64,000 bases of DNA from JBBDIJ01 sp040880485. GTDB taxonomy: Bacteria > Bacteroidota > Rhodothermia > Balneolales > Balneolaceae. Position 1 is the stretch's first letter; every line of letters starts with the position of its first letter. The notes under the pieces are model-generated. The model ran no database searches. It had not been told where the DNA came from and saw only the letters and a list, made by a program, of their open reading frames with translations. Positions 43,414 through 52,752 of the stretch are shown here, piece by piece. The stretch is taken from contig JBBDIJ010000007.1 in the NCBI GenBank assembly GCA_040880485.1, forward strand, positions 1-64,000, in the 5' to 3' direction. The translations under genes and the position numbers were made by a program.

Positions 43414-44667
43414 GTGGCTACGGAAAAAACCGATATTATCGTATATGCCCATTGGAGAGGCATGGCAAACCCTGTAAAAATGGGCGTACTTTCAGCGCAG
43501 GAAGTGCGCGGTCATTTAACCTGGAGTTTTGCTTATGAAGAAGAATGGCTGAATACTCAATCTCAGTTGGAGTTGGATCCCGATCTCAATTGGTTTACTG
43601 GTCCTCAATATTCTAAAGATGACAAACCCAACTTTGGAATGTTTCTTGATTCCATGCCTGATACCTGGGGCCGAACACTCATGAAAAAGCGAGAGGCCTT
43701 GCTGAAGCCGAAGGGCGAACAAGCGCGCAGATTAACAGATATTGACTACTTATTGGGAGTGTATGATCCGGCCCGAATGGGTGGTTTGCGTTTTAAACTG
43801 GATGGAAACGGTCCATTTCTCGATGATGATAAGGAGAAGTCAATCCCTCCCATTGCTGATGTTCGGGAGTTGCAAGTGGGTGCTGATCTTGTAGAATCGG
43901 ATGAAGATTCAGAGGTCGTCCGCAAATGGTTGCACATATTACTCGCTCCGGGATCTTCGTTAGGTGGTGCCCGGCCCAAATCATCCGTATTAGATGAAAA
44001 CGGAGAACTGTGGATAGCTAAATTCCCTTCCCGTAAGGATTCGATCGATAAGGGTGCATGGGAATACGTGGCCTGGATACTGGCAAAATCCGCAGGTATA
44101 ACGGTTCCTGAAACCAAAGTTGAACAGCTTACAGGGAAGGATCATACTTTTTTTTCAAAACGATTCGACCGGGCTGGTGTCGATCGTATTCATTTTGCTT
44201 CCGCCATGACGATGGCCGGCCATTTTGAAAGCGGGATCAGAGATCGAACGCCAAGTTATTTGGAGCTGGCTGAGTTTATTCAATTCAATGGGGCATCCCC
44301 TTATGAAGATCTTCACGAACTGTGGCGACGTATTGTCTTTAACATTGCCATTTCAAACACAGATGATCATCTGAGAAACCACGGTTTCATTATTACGGAT
44401 GAAGGATGGCGACTATCTCCTGCTTATGATATGAATCCGTCAATAGACAAAGCCGGACTCGCTTTAAACATAGATTTAGAATTGAATGCGCTGGACTATG
44501 ATCTTGCTAAATCTGTCGGGGAATACTTTAATCTTAATAAAAAAGAGATGGATTCTATTATAGAGGAAGTACAAGATGCCGTCTTAAATTGGGAAGAGGC
44601 AGCTACTAATATCGGGATTCCATCAGTTCAACGCCGTTTAATGGCGGCTGCATTTATTAGTCAATAA
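43414..44667 (+). CDS. hipA: HipA-type serine/threonine kinase toxin
   Basis: The 417-residue protein is a full-length HipA. The N-subdomain-1 (residues 10-130) is present. The Gly-rich loop with its phosphorylatable Ser is SSLGGARPK (181-189), the ATP lysine is in IAKF (201-204), the catalytic loop is NTDDHLRNH (315-323), and the metal-binding Asp is in PAYDMNP (336-342). HipA kinases phosphorylate aminoacyl-tRNA synthetases such as GltX and cause growth arrest or persistence. All key residues are kept, so it should be active. The start is GTG, 2 bp after hipB. Confidence 0.95.
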   Translation: MATEKTDIIVYAHWRGMANPVKMGVLSAQEVRGHLTWSFAYEEEWLNTQSQLELDPDLNWFTGPQYSKDDKPNFGMFLDSMPDTWGRTLMKKREALLKPKGEQARRLTDIDYLLGVYDPARMGGLRFKLDGNGPFLDDDKEKSIPPIADVRELQVGADLVESDEDSEVVRKWLHILLAPGSSLGGARPKSSVLDENGELWIAKFPSRKDSIDKGAWEYVAWILAKSAGITVPETKVEQLTGKDHTFFSKRFDRAGVDRIHFASAMTMAGHFESGIRDRTPSYLELAEFIQFNGASPYEDLHELWRRIVFNIAISNTDDHLRNHGFIITDEGWRLSPAYDMNPSIDKAGLALNIDLELNALDYDLAKSVGEYFNLNKKEMDSIIEEVQDAVLNWEEAATNIGIPSVQRRLMAAAFISQ

Positions 44668-44705
44668 GCGACGTTTTATGGAATTTGAGTGAAAAATATT
44701 CTTTT

Positions 44706-44720
44706 CTGTCGGGCGTACTT
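44706..44720 (+). repeat. tRNA-tail repeat, copy 3 (attachment-site-like, right)
   Basis: CTGTCGGGCGTACTT is identical to the last 15 bp of copies 1 and 2 and lies 38 bp after the hipA stop, forming the right edge of the cassette. Confidence 0.8.
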
Positions 44721-44757
44721 ATTCATTCCCGCCACACTTTCCCTTGCTATACGTTTT

Positions 44758-44796
44758 TGCCGGGCCTGGTTAGCGTAGCTCCCGAGTTCCCTTCTT
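44758..44796 (+). repeat. Repeat B, copy 2
   Basis: The second copy of the 39-bp sequence seen at 42935-42973, beginning TGCCGGGCCTGGTTAGCG. It follows tail copy 3 by 37 bp, against 19 bp after copy 1. Confidence 0.85.
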
Positions 44797-44942
44797 TAAA
44801 TACAGAATTGGTTTTTACCTGTCGTTTCCTATTTTTCCCCCGCTGAGTCAGTTTTCAGACTTGAATCATTTGTACGCGTTAAATGAAAGAGACAACCCCT
44901 GTACGGTTTGCTTTTTTAAAATCCCAGACCAAAGTCATCACC

Positions 44943-45902
44943 ATGTTCAGCTATCGCACACTTCAGACATCTGCAAGCAGCCTGTTTTTAATGCTCGTTT
45001 CCACCCTCCTTTTTATGGGTACCTCATGCGCACAACAGGAGCGCCACGTTCTCTTTATTGCCGGCGCCCCTTCACATGGATTTGGAAATCATGAACATCT
45101 TGGCGGCTCCACTCTGCTGGCACACACCATAGAAGACGCCGACATCAATGTACGGACCACCGTGGTGAGCGGATGGCCGGAGGATTCAACAATTTTTGAC
45201 GATGTAGATGCTATAGTCATCTACGCGAATGGCGGTGGTGGACATCCTGTCATGGGGCATCTTGAAGAGTTTGATGAACTGATGAACCGCGGTGTCGGGT
45301 TTGCCGCAATCCATTATGGAGTAGAGGTTCCACCCGGAGAGCCGGGAGACTACTTTATCGACTGGATGGGTGGTTACTTCGAAACCCACTGGTCTGTAAA
45401 CCCCTTCTGGACAGCCGATTTCGACAGCTATCCCGATCATCCGATCGTCAATGGAGTGGAACCTTTTCAGATCCGTGACGAGTGGTATTACCACATGAGA
45501 TTTCAGGACAGTATGGAGGGAGTAACACCCATTTTGACCGATCTCCCGCCTGAAGAGTCCCTCTCCCGAAACGATGGGCCCCACTCCAACAATCCAGATG
45601 TCCGTGAAGCGGTACTGGACAGTGAGGAGCCACAACATGTAGCATGGGCTTATGAGCGTCCGAACGGTGGTCGTGGTTTCGGTTTCACTGGTGGCCATTA
45701 CCACTGGAACTGGGGGGCCGACTCCTTTCGTCGTCTGGTTGCCAATGCGATTATCTGGACAGCCGGAGCGGATGTTCCGGGCAACGGTGTGGCCATTCAG
45801 CCAATCACTGTCGAAGAGCTGAGCACGATGACCGACGATCCGGTTCCCGAAGACTGGGATCCGGAACCGATCCAGCAGAGAATCGACGAAGCGAACAACT
45901 GA
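44943..45902 (+). CDS. ThuA-domain lipoprotein
   Basis: The 319-residue protein has a signal peptide and lipobox GTSC (C29) and then a ThuA domain, a class-I glutamine-amidotransferase-like fold found in trehalose- and keto-sugar-utilisation loci. Motifs are HVLFIAGAPSHGFGNHEH, AIVIYANGGGGHPVMG, GVGFAAIHYGVE, YPDHPIVNGVEPF, DEWYYHMRF and GFTGGHYHWNWG. The ATG at 44943 gives the best signal peptide. It is followed 30 bp later by an exported sugar isomerase-like protein, suggesting joint action on a sugar outside the cytoplasm (inference). Confidence 0.9.
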   Translation: MFSYRTLQTSASSLFLMLVSTLLFMGTSCAQQERHVLFIAGAPSHGFGNHEHLGGSTLLAHTIEDADINVRTTVVSGWPEDSTIFDDVDAIVIYANGGGGHPVMGHLEEFDELMNRGVGFAAIHYGVEVPPGEPGDYFIDWMGGYFETHWSVNPFWTADFDSYPDHPIVNGVEPFQIRDEWYYHMRFQDSMEGVTPILTDLPPEESLSRNDGPHSNNPDVREAVLDSEEPQHVAWAYERPNGGRGFGFTGGHYHWNWGADSFRRLVANAIIWTAGADVPGNGVAIQPITVEELSTMTDDPVPEDWDPEPIQQRIDEANN

Positions 45903-45932
45903 ACTCCACAGGGTTATTGAACCAATTGCGAC

Positions 45933-46940
45933 ATGAATAAAAACGACTCCGGATTTTCGACGTCAGACAATCAGCCACCCGAACAGAATAGTGGCAAGAT
46001 CAGCCGTAGAGAGATGCTCAGAAACAGTGCAGCTCTCTCTGCAGCGATGTTTACCGGCCTCTCTCTACCGGGAAGCCTGGCTGCATGTACCCGACAGGAG
46101 GAGAAAGCGGTGCAGAATGGCCGAATCAAACAGGTTGTCGTTTCATGGCCATACATGGCGTTCGGGGAGGAGTGGGACCTGGAGCAGCTCTGTCAGGCGT
46201 CCGTGGACCTCGGATGCGAAGGGATAGAGCTGGTAGGACCCGATGAGTGGCCCACCATGCAGCGTTACGGCCTGATCTGCGGGTTGGCTACCAATGGAAT
46301 GCCCGACCCCCCATATGTTAAGGGCCTGAACAATCCACGGTATCAGGAAGAGGTAATTACACGTACCAAAGACCGAATCGAAATGTGCGCAGAGAACAAC
46401 GTGCCATCTGTCATTGCATTTACCGGTTATGAATACCTCGATGTAGATAACCCCTCACTTGGAACCATACCACCGGATGAGGGTGCGGCCAATACGGTGG
46501 CGGGCCTCAAAGAACTCGCTCTACATGCCGAGCGACACGGAGTCACCATATGTGTGGAGCATCTGAACTCCAGAGTAGAGGGGGATGACTTCAGGGGGCA
46601 TCCCGGTTATCAGGGCGACGATATCGACTACTGTGCAGATATTATCCGCGAAGTAGGTTCATCCCATGTGAAACTGCTCTTCGATATTTACCATGTTCAG
46701 ATCATGAATGGAGATTTGATTGCAAGAATCCGGGAGTATGGCACCGACCTGATCGGGCATGTGCACACCGCAGGTGTTCCCGGCCGCCGTGAGCTGGATG
46801 ACCAGCAGGAACTTTTCTACCCGCCTATTATGGAGGCACTTCTGGAAATCGGATACGAAGGGTATGTGGGGCAGGAGTTTATACCAACGCGCGACCCGAT
46901 GGAGGGGTTATATGAAGCAGTCTCCCTGTGTGACATCTGA
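45933..46940 (+). CDS. Tat-exported sugar isomerase/epimerase (TIM barrel)
   Basis: The 335-residue protein has a twin-arginine signal (SRREMLRNSAALSAAMF, Arg pair at 25-26) ending in a lipobox-like LAAC, so it is probably a Tat-exported lipoprotein. The mature part is a hydroxypyruvate-isomerase-like TIM barrel with VCVEHLNSRV, KLLFDIYHVQIMNGD, IGHVHTAGVPGRREL and GYVGQEFIPT. The metal-site Glu, Asp and His are present. It follows the ThuA lipoprotein gene. The substrate is unknown. Confidence 0.9.
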   Translation: MNKNDSGFSTSDNQPPEQNSGKISRREMLRNSAALSAAMFTGLSLPGSLAACTRQEEKAVQNGRIKQVVVSWPYMAFGEEWDLEQLCQASVDLGCEGIELVGPDEWPTMQRYGLICGLATNGMPDPPYVKGLNNPRYQEEVITRTKDRIEMCAENNVPSVIAFTGYEYLDVDNPSLGTIPPDEGAANTVAGLKELALHAERHGVTICVEHLNSRVEGDDFRGHPGYQGDDIDYCADIIREVGSSHVKLLFDIYHVQIMNGDLIARIREYGTDLIGHVHTAGVPGRRELDDQQELFYPPIMEALLEIGYEGYVGQEFIPTRDPMEGLYEAVSLCDI

Positions 46941-46976
46941 CTCTCTTTTTTATTTAAATATTCTCGCGTCTTCCAT

Positions 46977-46984
46977 TATATTTG
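46977..46984 (+). promoter_or_regulatory. TAnnTTTG promoter element for Na/Pi gene
   Basis: TATATTTG matches the Bacteroidota -7 element and lies 70 bases before the start of the Na/Pi cotransporter gene. Confidence 0.45.
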
Positions 46985-47053
46985 TTCCCCCGTACGGTTG
47001 AATACAGCGGTACTCAGTGACGCCCGCTTTCCGGTTCATCTGCATCCCGATTG

Positions 47054-48790
47054 ATGTCATACACACTATTTGATTTCTTACAGTTGGTCGGTTCCCTCGG
47101 GATCTTCATATACGGAATGAAGGTCTTCAGTGAAGGATTGCAAAAAGTGGCCGGCAATCGGCTCCGAGGCATCCTGAAAGGGATGACGACAACCCGCCTG
47201 AAGGGTATTATAACGGGATTCGGAGCCACCACCATTACCCAGTCTTCCACGACCACTACCGTCATGGTGGTCAGTTTCGTGAATGCCGGACTCATCACCT
47301 TCGTGGAGTCTACCGGTGTGATTATGGGCGCCAATATCGGAACCACCGTTACAGCGTGGATGGTCTCGATATTCGGATTCAAGATGAACATTACCCCCAT
47401 TGCGATTATGTTCATCGGGCTCTTCTTCCCCTTTCTGTTTTTCGGCAGGGAGAAGATGAAGAATCTGGCCGAGGCGATGATCGGTTTCGGTATTCTCTTT
47501 ATCGGACTGGAATTTATAAAAGATGCCGTCCCCGATATCCAGGACAATCCCGAACTGTTTGTATTCCTGGACTCCTTCACTGAGTTCGGTTTTGCTTCTA
47601 TCCTTCTGTTTATCGGTGTAGGTACCGTTTTGACGCTTTTGACACAGTCTTCGTCAGCTGCTACGGCCATTACACTGGTGATGCTGTTTCAGGGCTGGAT
47701 TAACTTCCCGATTGCAGCCGCCATGGTTCTTGGAGAGAATATCGGCACCACTATAACGGCCAACATTGCCGCGCTGATTGGAAATGTTCACGCAAAACGT
47801 GCCGCGCGTTTCCATCTGATATTCAACATCATCGGGGTCGTCTGGATGTTGTTGATTCTGATGCCATTTCTTCGGGGGATCGACTTTACCATGCAGTTAT
47901 TTGTCACGGAAGGAATCTCGGTCTTTAATACGGACCATGCTTCTCGTGCAAATGCCACCCTGGCGCTCTCACTTTTTCACACCTCTTTTAACGTACTGAA
48001 CGTACTGTTGCTCTTCGCCTTTGTTCCAAAAATTATTCGCCTTGTAGAGAAAATTCAGACCGACAAGGAGGATCCATCAAGCCCGTTCCGCCTCAAGTAC
48101 ATTTCTGCCGGCATGATGTCTTCGGCAGAGCTCAGTATTGCGCAGGCTCACAAGGAGATTGAGCAGTTTGCACGCCTGATTGAAAAAATGCACTTCAGTT
48201 TCAGCGGCCTCTTTTTCAACAAACAGAAGAAACAGGAGCGGTTTCTGGAGAAGATCAAAAAGCGGGAACAGATTACGGACAATATTGAGCTGGAAGTTGC
48301 CGAGTATCTGACTCAGATATCGGGTTTTAACCTCTCCGCTTCTGCAACCCGTCGCATCAGGGGAATGCACAGCATGATCAACGACCTGGAACGGATCGGA
48401 GATATCTATTTCCAGATGTCCAAAACGTTTGAGCAGATGCAGAAAGATGATTTGAGTCTGCCGGAAGATGCCGTCAAAGAGATTAGTGTATTGCTGGACC
48501 TGGTCCATGATGCGATTAAACTGGTACGTGAAAATCTGACGCTTACCGATGAAGAGACACTCAATCTGGAGCGGGCTATTGAGCTCGAGAACAAAATTGA
48601 TGCGCAGAGGGACCTCCTGAAAGAAGCGCACTACAAACGTCTGGAGTCCGGAGCATACACGACCAAAGCGGGAGTCAGCTATCTGGACTTTCTGAGCCGG
48701 CTCGAAAAGATTGGAGACCATCTATTCAATGTAAACGAAGCGATCGCAGGCAAAAAGGTTAAGTCCGCCTACTCTGAAGTGGTTTCCTGA
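47054..48790 (+). CDS. Na/Pi cotransporter family protein with PhoU-like domain
   Basis: The 578-residue protein has the inverted-repeat Na/Pi transport core (residues 1-310) with both signature turns, TQSSTTTTVMVV and TQSSSAATAIT, and the paired GANIGTT and GENIGTT motifs. The cytoplasmic C-terminal ~220 residues are helical and PhoU-like (AHKEIEQFARLIEKMH, MHSMINDLERIGDIYFQM, SRLEKIGDHLFNVNEAI). It probably handles phosphate import or export. The ATG at 47054 directly follows a TTG that could also start. Confidence 0.94.
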   Translation: MSYTLFDFLQLVGSLGIFIYGMKVFSEGLQKVAGNRLRGILKGMTTTRLKGIITGFGATTITQSSTTTTVMVVSFVNAGLITFVESTGVIMGANIGTTVTAWMVSIFGFKMNITPIAIMFIGLFFPFLFFGREKMKNLAEAMIGFGILFIGLEFIKDAVPDIQDNPELFVFLDSFTEFGFASILLFIGVGTVLTLLTQSSSAATAITLVMLFQGWINFPIAAAMVLGENIGTTITANIAALIGNVHAKRAARFHLIFNIIGVVWMLLILMPFLRGIDFTMQLFVTEGISVFNTDHASRANATLALSLFHTSFNVLNVLLLFAFVPKIIRLVEKIQTDKEDPSSPFRLKYISAGMMSSAELSIAQAHKEIEQFARLIEKMHFSFSGLFFNKQKKQERFLEKIKKREQITDNIELEVAEYLTQISGFNLSASATRRIRGMHSMINDLERIGDIYFQMSKTFEQMQKDDLSLPEDAVKEISVLLDLVHDAIKLVRENLTLTDEETLNLERAIELENKIDAQRDLLKEAHYKRLESGAYTTKAGVSYLDFLSRLEKIGDHLFNVNEAIAGKKVKSAYSEVVS

Positions 48791-48887
48791 TTTGCACACT
48801 GCGGATAATGCCATTCCCGTGGCCTCACCTGATCACAAAAGCTTTTCGTTGCAATCAGAAATAATTTTTGTATTCTGACCGGAGCTA

Positions 48888-49865
48888 ATGTCAAGGTTCA
48901 CACCCAGAACTCCACAGAAGATGGCACTAAACGCCACAGATGACATCCGGGTTCCTGAAGTTGACCTCAACACGTATAAACCGACCAACCCTGTTGAGGT
49001 AGAGGTAGTCAAAAGTGAGTTGGCCACCGATACAGCAAGCCCCAATTTTGTACGACACATCGAGTTTGACCTCACCGGAACAGATCTGGAAGGCAGAATG
49101 ATTCCGGGGCAGAGTATGGGCATTTTAGCCGAAGGGTTGGATGAAGAGGGGAATCCACACAAAGTGCGGCTCTACTCTACCTGCTCACCCAGCGGTGGCG
49201 AAGATGGCAGCGGTCGTATTTTTGCCACGACCGTAAAACGGGTAATTGATGAACACTGGGAGAATCACAGCCTCTTTCTGGGTGTTTGTTCTAACTATCT
49301 CTGTAACCTTCAGCCGGGTGACCGCGTCCTGATGACTGGACCCAGCGGAAAACGTTTTCTTTTACCGGATCGATACGAGGAGTACAACTACATATTTCTA
49401 TCCACCGGCACCGGTATTGCCCCTTTTAGAGGTATGATTACAGATCTCATGCGCCGTGGAATTGATGGAGAGGTGATTCTTGGATTTGGCTGCCCATACC
49501 GTACCGATCTGCTATACAGAAACCTCTTTGAAAGATTTCAAAGAGAGAATCACAATTTTCACTACATCCCGTCCATTTCAAGGGAAGATCCAAGACCCGA
49601 CGGTACCAAGCCCTATGTTCAGTATACGTTAATCGACAGGCATGATTTGATGATGCCTGTGCTCGAAAAGGATAATACACTGATCTATGTTTGCGGCCTG
49701 AAGGGAATGGAAACAGGCATATTCCAGTTGCTGGGCCAACTGGGTCTCTTCGACTATCTGAGAGTAAATGAGGAGTTGAAGGATGCCAATCCACTCAACT
49801 GGACACGAGAGCAGCTGAAGCGGTGGGTTCGGCCCGGAGAACGAATGTTCCTCGAGGTCTATTGA
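48888..49865 (+). CDS. Ferredoxin--NADP+ reductase (plant type)
   Basis: The 325-residue flavoprotein has the FAD motif VRLYSTCSPSGG, GVCSNYLCNLQPGDRVLMTGPSG, the NADP motif STGTGIAPFRGMI and the late LIYVCGLKGMETGI, ending in an aromatic EVY tail that stacks on the flavin. The LxGVCSNYLC form is typical of plant-type FNR. GGAG lies four bases before the ATG. Its TGA is followed immediately by the stop of the convergent rho gene, with no gap. Confidence 0.93.
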   Translation: MSRFTPRTPQKMALNATDDIRVPEVDLNTYKPTNPVEVEVVKSELATDTASPNFVRHIEFDLTGTDLEGRMIPGQSMGILAEGLDEEGNPHKVRLYSTCSPSGGEDGSGRIFATTVKRVIDEHWENHSLFLGVCSNYLCNLQPGDRVLMTGPSGKRFLLPDRYEEYNYIFLSTGTGIAPFRGMITDLMRRGIDGEVILGFGCPYRTDLLYRNLFERFQRENHNFHYIPSISREDPRPDGTKPYVQYTLIDRHDLMMPVLEKDNTLIYVCGLKGMETGIFQLLGQLGLFDYLRVNEELKDANPLNWTREQLKRWVRPGERMFLEVY

Positions 49866-51077
49866 TTACGTCGTAGCTGCGAGCTGTGAAAAGATCTCTT
49901 CGTTGCTCTCTGTCTGTCTGAGGACTTTGAGGAGCATCTGCATCGACTCTTTGGGATTCTTTTTCAGGAGAAAGCGACGAACCATATTCCTCTCCTCAAG
50001 CTTTTCCATTAAAAACTTGTCCTCATTCCGGGTTCCAGATGCCGAAATATTGATAGCCGGAAAGATTCGGTCGTTGGCAAGCTCCCGGTCCAGTACAAGT
50101 TCCATGTTTCCGGTTCCCTTGAACTCTTCAAAAATCAGATCATCCATACGGGAGTTCGTCTCAATCAGGGCAGTTGCTATGATCGTAAGCGAGCCTCCAT
50201 TCTCTATATTACGGGCTGAACCGAATATCTTTTTGGGTATCTCCAGTGCCCGGATATCGAGGCCTCCCGAAAGCGTACGGCCACTGTTCGTCTGTGCCGC
50301 ATTGTAAGCACGTCCCAAACGAGTGATAGAGTCGATCAATAAAACGGCATGATCTCCACACTCCGCCTTTCTCTTCACATAACCCAGCGCCATCTCTGCA
50401 ATACGGAGGTGGCTTTTGGTAGGCCTGTCGTTAGAGGAAGCAAAAACTTCTGCATTCGTAGTGCGAAGAAAATCTGTTACTTCTTCCGGCCTCTCATCCA
50501 CAAGCAAAATGGCCGTATGAAGATCCGGATGGTTATCTGTCAGGCTTTTCGCAATCTTTTTGAGTAGAACCGTCTTTCCGGTGCGGGGAGGCGCCACAAT
50601 GAGTGCCCTCTGGCCCCGCCCAATGGGAGCGATCAAATCCATCACCCGCAGCTCAATATCGTCCGGTTGAAAACCCAGCGGAATGTGTCGGGACGGCATA
50701 ATAGGAGTTTGAAGCTCGAACCGGTTTACTTTTTGCCAAAACTCGGGTGGCCGACCATTGATCTTCTCTACAGAGTGTACTCTGCGACCCCCTCTTTGAT
50801 CCTCTTCATATTCTCCTTCGAGTACGAGGCCCGGTCTTAAATCATAATATCTGGATTGATCCGGTACCAGAAATGGATCCGACGGGTCATAGCCAAATTC
50901 AAAATCGATTTTTCGGATAAATCCGAACCCTTTCGAATTCATCTCAACCACTCCGTGATAGCGCCCGCCTATACGTACATGTTTATTATCAAGAAACTTC
51001 GGGATAAAAACCTGTTCGTTTTTTTTCCCCTTAGGCTGTTGTTTCTTTTTACCTTTTTGCTTCCTGGGACGTGCCAT
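49866..51077 (-). CDS. rho: Transcription termination factor Rho, without the N-terminal helical domain
   Basis: The 403-residue hexameric RNA helicase ends transcription. The RNA-binding cold-shock-like domain is at about 35-105 (GFGFIRK). Walker A is APPRTGKT (162-169), Walker B and Q-loop regions are AILLVDERPEEV and VLLIDSITRLGRAYN, and SGGLDIRALEIPKKIFGSARN precedes the arginine-finger region. The usual Rho_N helical bundle is missing and replaced by ~24 mostly basic residues (PRKQKGKKKQQPKGKK). It lacks the large N-terminal insert seen in many Bacteroidota Rho proteins. The 249-bp gap upstream may be a leader. Confidence 0.96.
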   Translation of the reverse strand: MARPRKQKGKKKQQPKGKKNEQVFIPKFLDNKHVRIGGRYHGVVEMNSKGFGFIRKIDFEFGYDPSDPFLVPDQSRYYDLRPGLVLEGEYEEDQRGGRRVHSVEKINGRPPEFWQKVNRFELQTPIMPSRHIPLGFQPDDIELRVMDLIAPIGRGQRALIVAPPRTGKTVLLKKIAKSLTDNHPDLHTAILLVDERPEEVTDFLRTTNAEVFASSNDRPTKSHLRIAEMALGYVKRKAECGDHAVLLIDSITRLGRAYNAAQTNSGRTLSGGLDIRALEIPKKIFGSARNIENGGSLTIIATALIETNSRMDDLIFEEFKGTGNMELVLDRELANDRIFPAINISASGTRNEDKFLMEKLEERNMVRRFLLKKNPKESMQMLLKVLRQTESNEEIFSQLAATT

Positions 51078-51326
51078 TCAATTTAACTTATTGTTTATAT
51101 CTGACCCGATCCGGTACGAAACCATACAGATCTGTTACTCATGTGATATATGACTGGGCGGTCTCCCTCCTCCGATTCAATTCCGGCAGGAAACCCGTGT
51201 TTGGCAATAACTCTTGTCGGGGGTGTTGTGGCCAAGGTGTGCAGTGAGCTCCTGCACCGAAAACGAACTCTTTCAATGCAGGCAACAACCTCTACCAAGA
51301 TAAGGAAATCGGTACGAGATAGAAAA

Positions 51327-52649
51327 TTATCGAATCGTAGTCGTTTCGTCGATCCATGCATAGCACTGCCCTATACCTGCATCGATATGGAAACTCTCTC
51401 CAGCCACCCACTCCCGGAAAAATTTGTCCTCTGAACTGGGCATCACAGCCATATACTGTTCAATTCGACGTTCAGCCAGATTTCTGGTGGATGGATCGTT
51501 TTCGATCGCTTCTTCAAGATAGTCGATAGCCAGCCAATAAACAGTTCTGTCGTCTCTCTCTATCGTTCGGTCCGATATACAATTCGAAATGGCTGCTGCA
51601 TAGATGGATGCCATGGAGAGATAGGGTTGCCCCCAGCTACTGTCAATTTCGATCGCCTGTTGTGCATAGTCTCTGGCGGATACCAGATCGTCTATGTTTC
51701 GATAGGTATCCGATATCTCCAAAGCGATCGATCTGCGATCCTGTGCGGTGCCTGCAAGTTCCAGCGCTTCTTTCAGATAACGAAGAGCATTTTCATACTC
51801 TGCATTGGAGAGTGAATAATCGGCCAATTTACGCGTGTTCTCAAAATTGGGTTCCAGTTCATAAAGACGTGTGGCCGTATCAATTGCTTTTTCACGATCT
51901 TCCAACTGGTCGTAAATATCCGCAAGTTCACTCAGAATGGTCACCCGCTCCGAATCATCAACCTCTTCCAGGCGTGATTCGAGAAAGACGACTCTCTCTT
52001 CCGGACTACTGAATAGCTCTTCCCTGGCCTCTTTGATCGTTTCCTGAAGAGATACAGGAGCGTACTCTTCCACCTCTTCAATCATGGCGAGAGCCTTTTC
52101 ACGCTCACCGCCGGACACATAGTTGTCGAGTAATATTCGCGTAAAATATCCGTCTCCCATCTCGGTCAGACGTTGCGGATCCATTTCATATGCAGCCTCG
52201 TAATATTCATATGCCTTCTGCAGGCCATCTTCCAGATCGGCCTGATGATCCTGATAAAATCGGCCTTTTCTCTGTGTCCATCGAAAGTGATCGATCTCCT
52301 CTTCGGTGAAGGTTTCGAAGGTCAGATCAAAAATCTCCAGGGCATTTTCCAGCTGCACTCTTTTTTCCGAAGGATCGCTCTCCTGCCTCGCAAGCTCTTC
52401 GTATACATTGATAAGTCTGTTAAACTGCGTGTCCAGTGTAAACGTTCTGTGACCCTGAATAGATCGGGGTTTGGCTTCTAAAATCCATCGGCCAAACGTG
52501 AGAGCCATTTCGTAATCGCCGGTTCTGTAGTTCTCATAGAATAGAGAATAAGCTTCCAGCTGAGACATACCGTAAGGAGGCTCGGTCTGTCCGTATGCAA
52601 AAGAGCTGGTAGCAACCAGTAATCCCATTGCCAAAATGAACTTTTTCAT
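51327..52649 (-). CDS. Exported tetratricopeptide-repeat protein
   Basis: The 440-residue protein has a signal peptide (ending SFAYGQ) and about eight TPR-like helical pairs, e.g. AYSLFYENYRTGDYEMALTF, LADIYDQLEDREKAIDTATR and YENALRYLKEALELAGT. The C-terminal 60 residues carry two cysteines (ISNCISD and GQCYAW) and SFHIDAGIGQCYAWID. TPRs mediate protein contacts, here in the periplasm. It lies 103 bp downstream of the outer-membrane protein gene in the same orientation and may serve that system. Confidence 0.85.
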   Translation of the reverse strand: MKKFILAMGLLVATSSFAYGQTEPPYGMSQLEAYSLFYENYRTGDYEMALTFGRWILEAKPRSIQGHRTFTLDTQFNRLINVYEELARQESDPSEKRVQLENALEIFDLTFETFTEEEIDHFRWTQRKGRFYQDHQADLEDGLQKAYEYYEAAYEMDPQRLTEMGDGYFTRILLDNYVSGGEREKALAMIEEVEEYAPVSLQETIKEAREELFSSPEERVVFLESRLEEVDDSERVTILSELADIYDQLEDREKAIDTATRLYELEPNFENTRKLADYSLSNAEYENALRYLKEALELAGTAQDRRSIALEISDTYRNIDDLVSARDYAQQAIEIDSSWGQPYLSMASIYAAAISNCISDRTIERDDRTVYWLAIDYLEEAIENDPSTRNLAERRIEQYMAVMPSSEDKFFREWVAGESFHIDAGIGQCYAWIDETTTIR

Positions 52650-52752
52650 GGTAGGTCGAATTGGATTTTTTCAAGCTTATCTCCCCGCTTCGTAGCAAGC
52701 AGACCTGATGTAAGCTTCTATACTTATAAAACAGGTTAAGAAAGAATTTATT

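Noticed and set aside
51095..51361. Minus-strand frame of 88 codons between the TPR gene and rho
   Set aside because: It overlaps the end of the TPR gene, has Arg/Cys-rich noise composition and no ribosome-binding site. Treated as rho leader or intergenic DNA.
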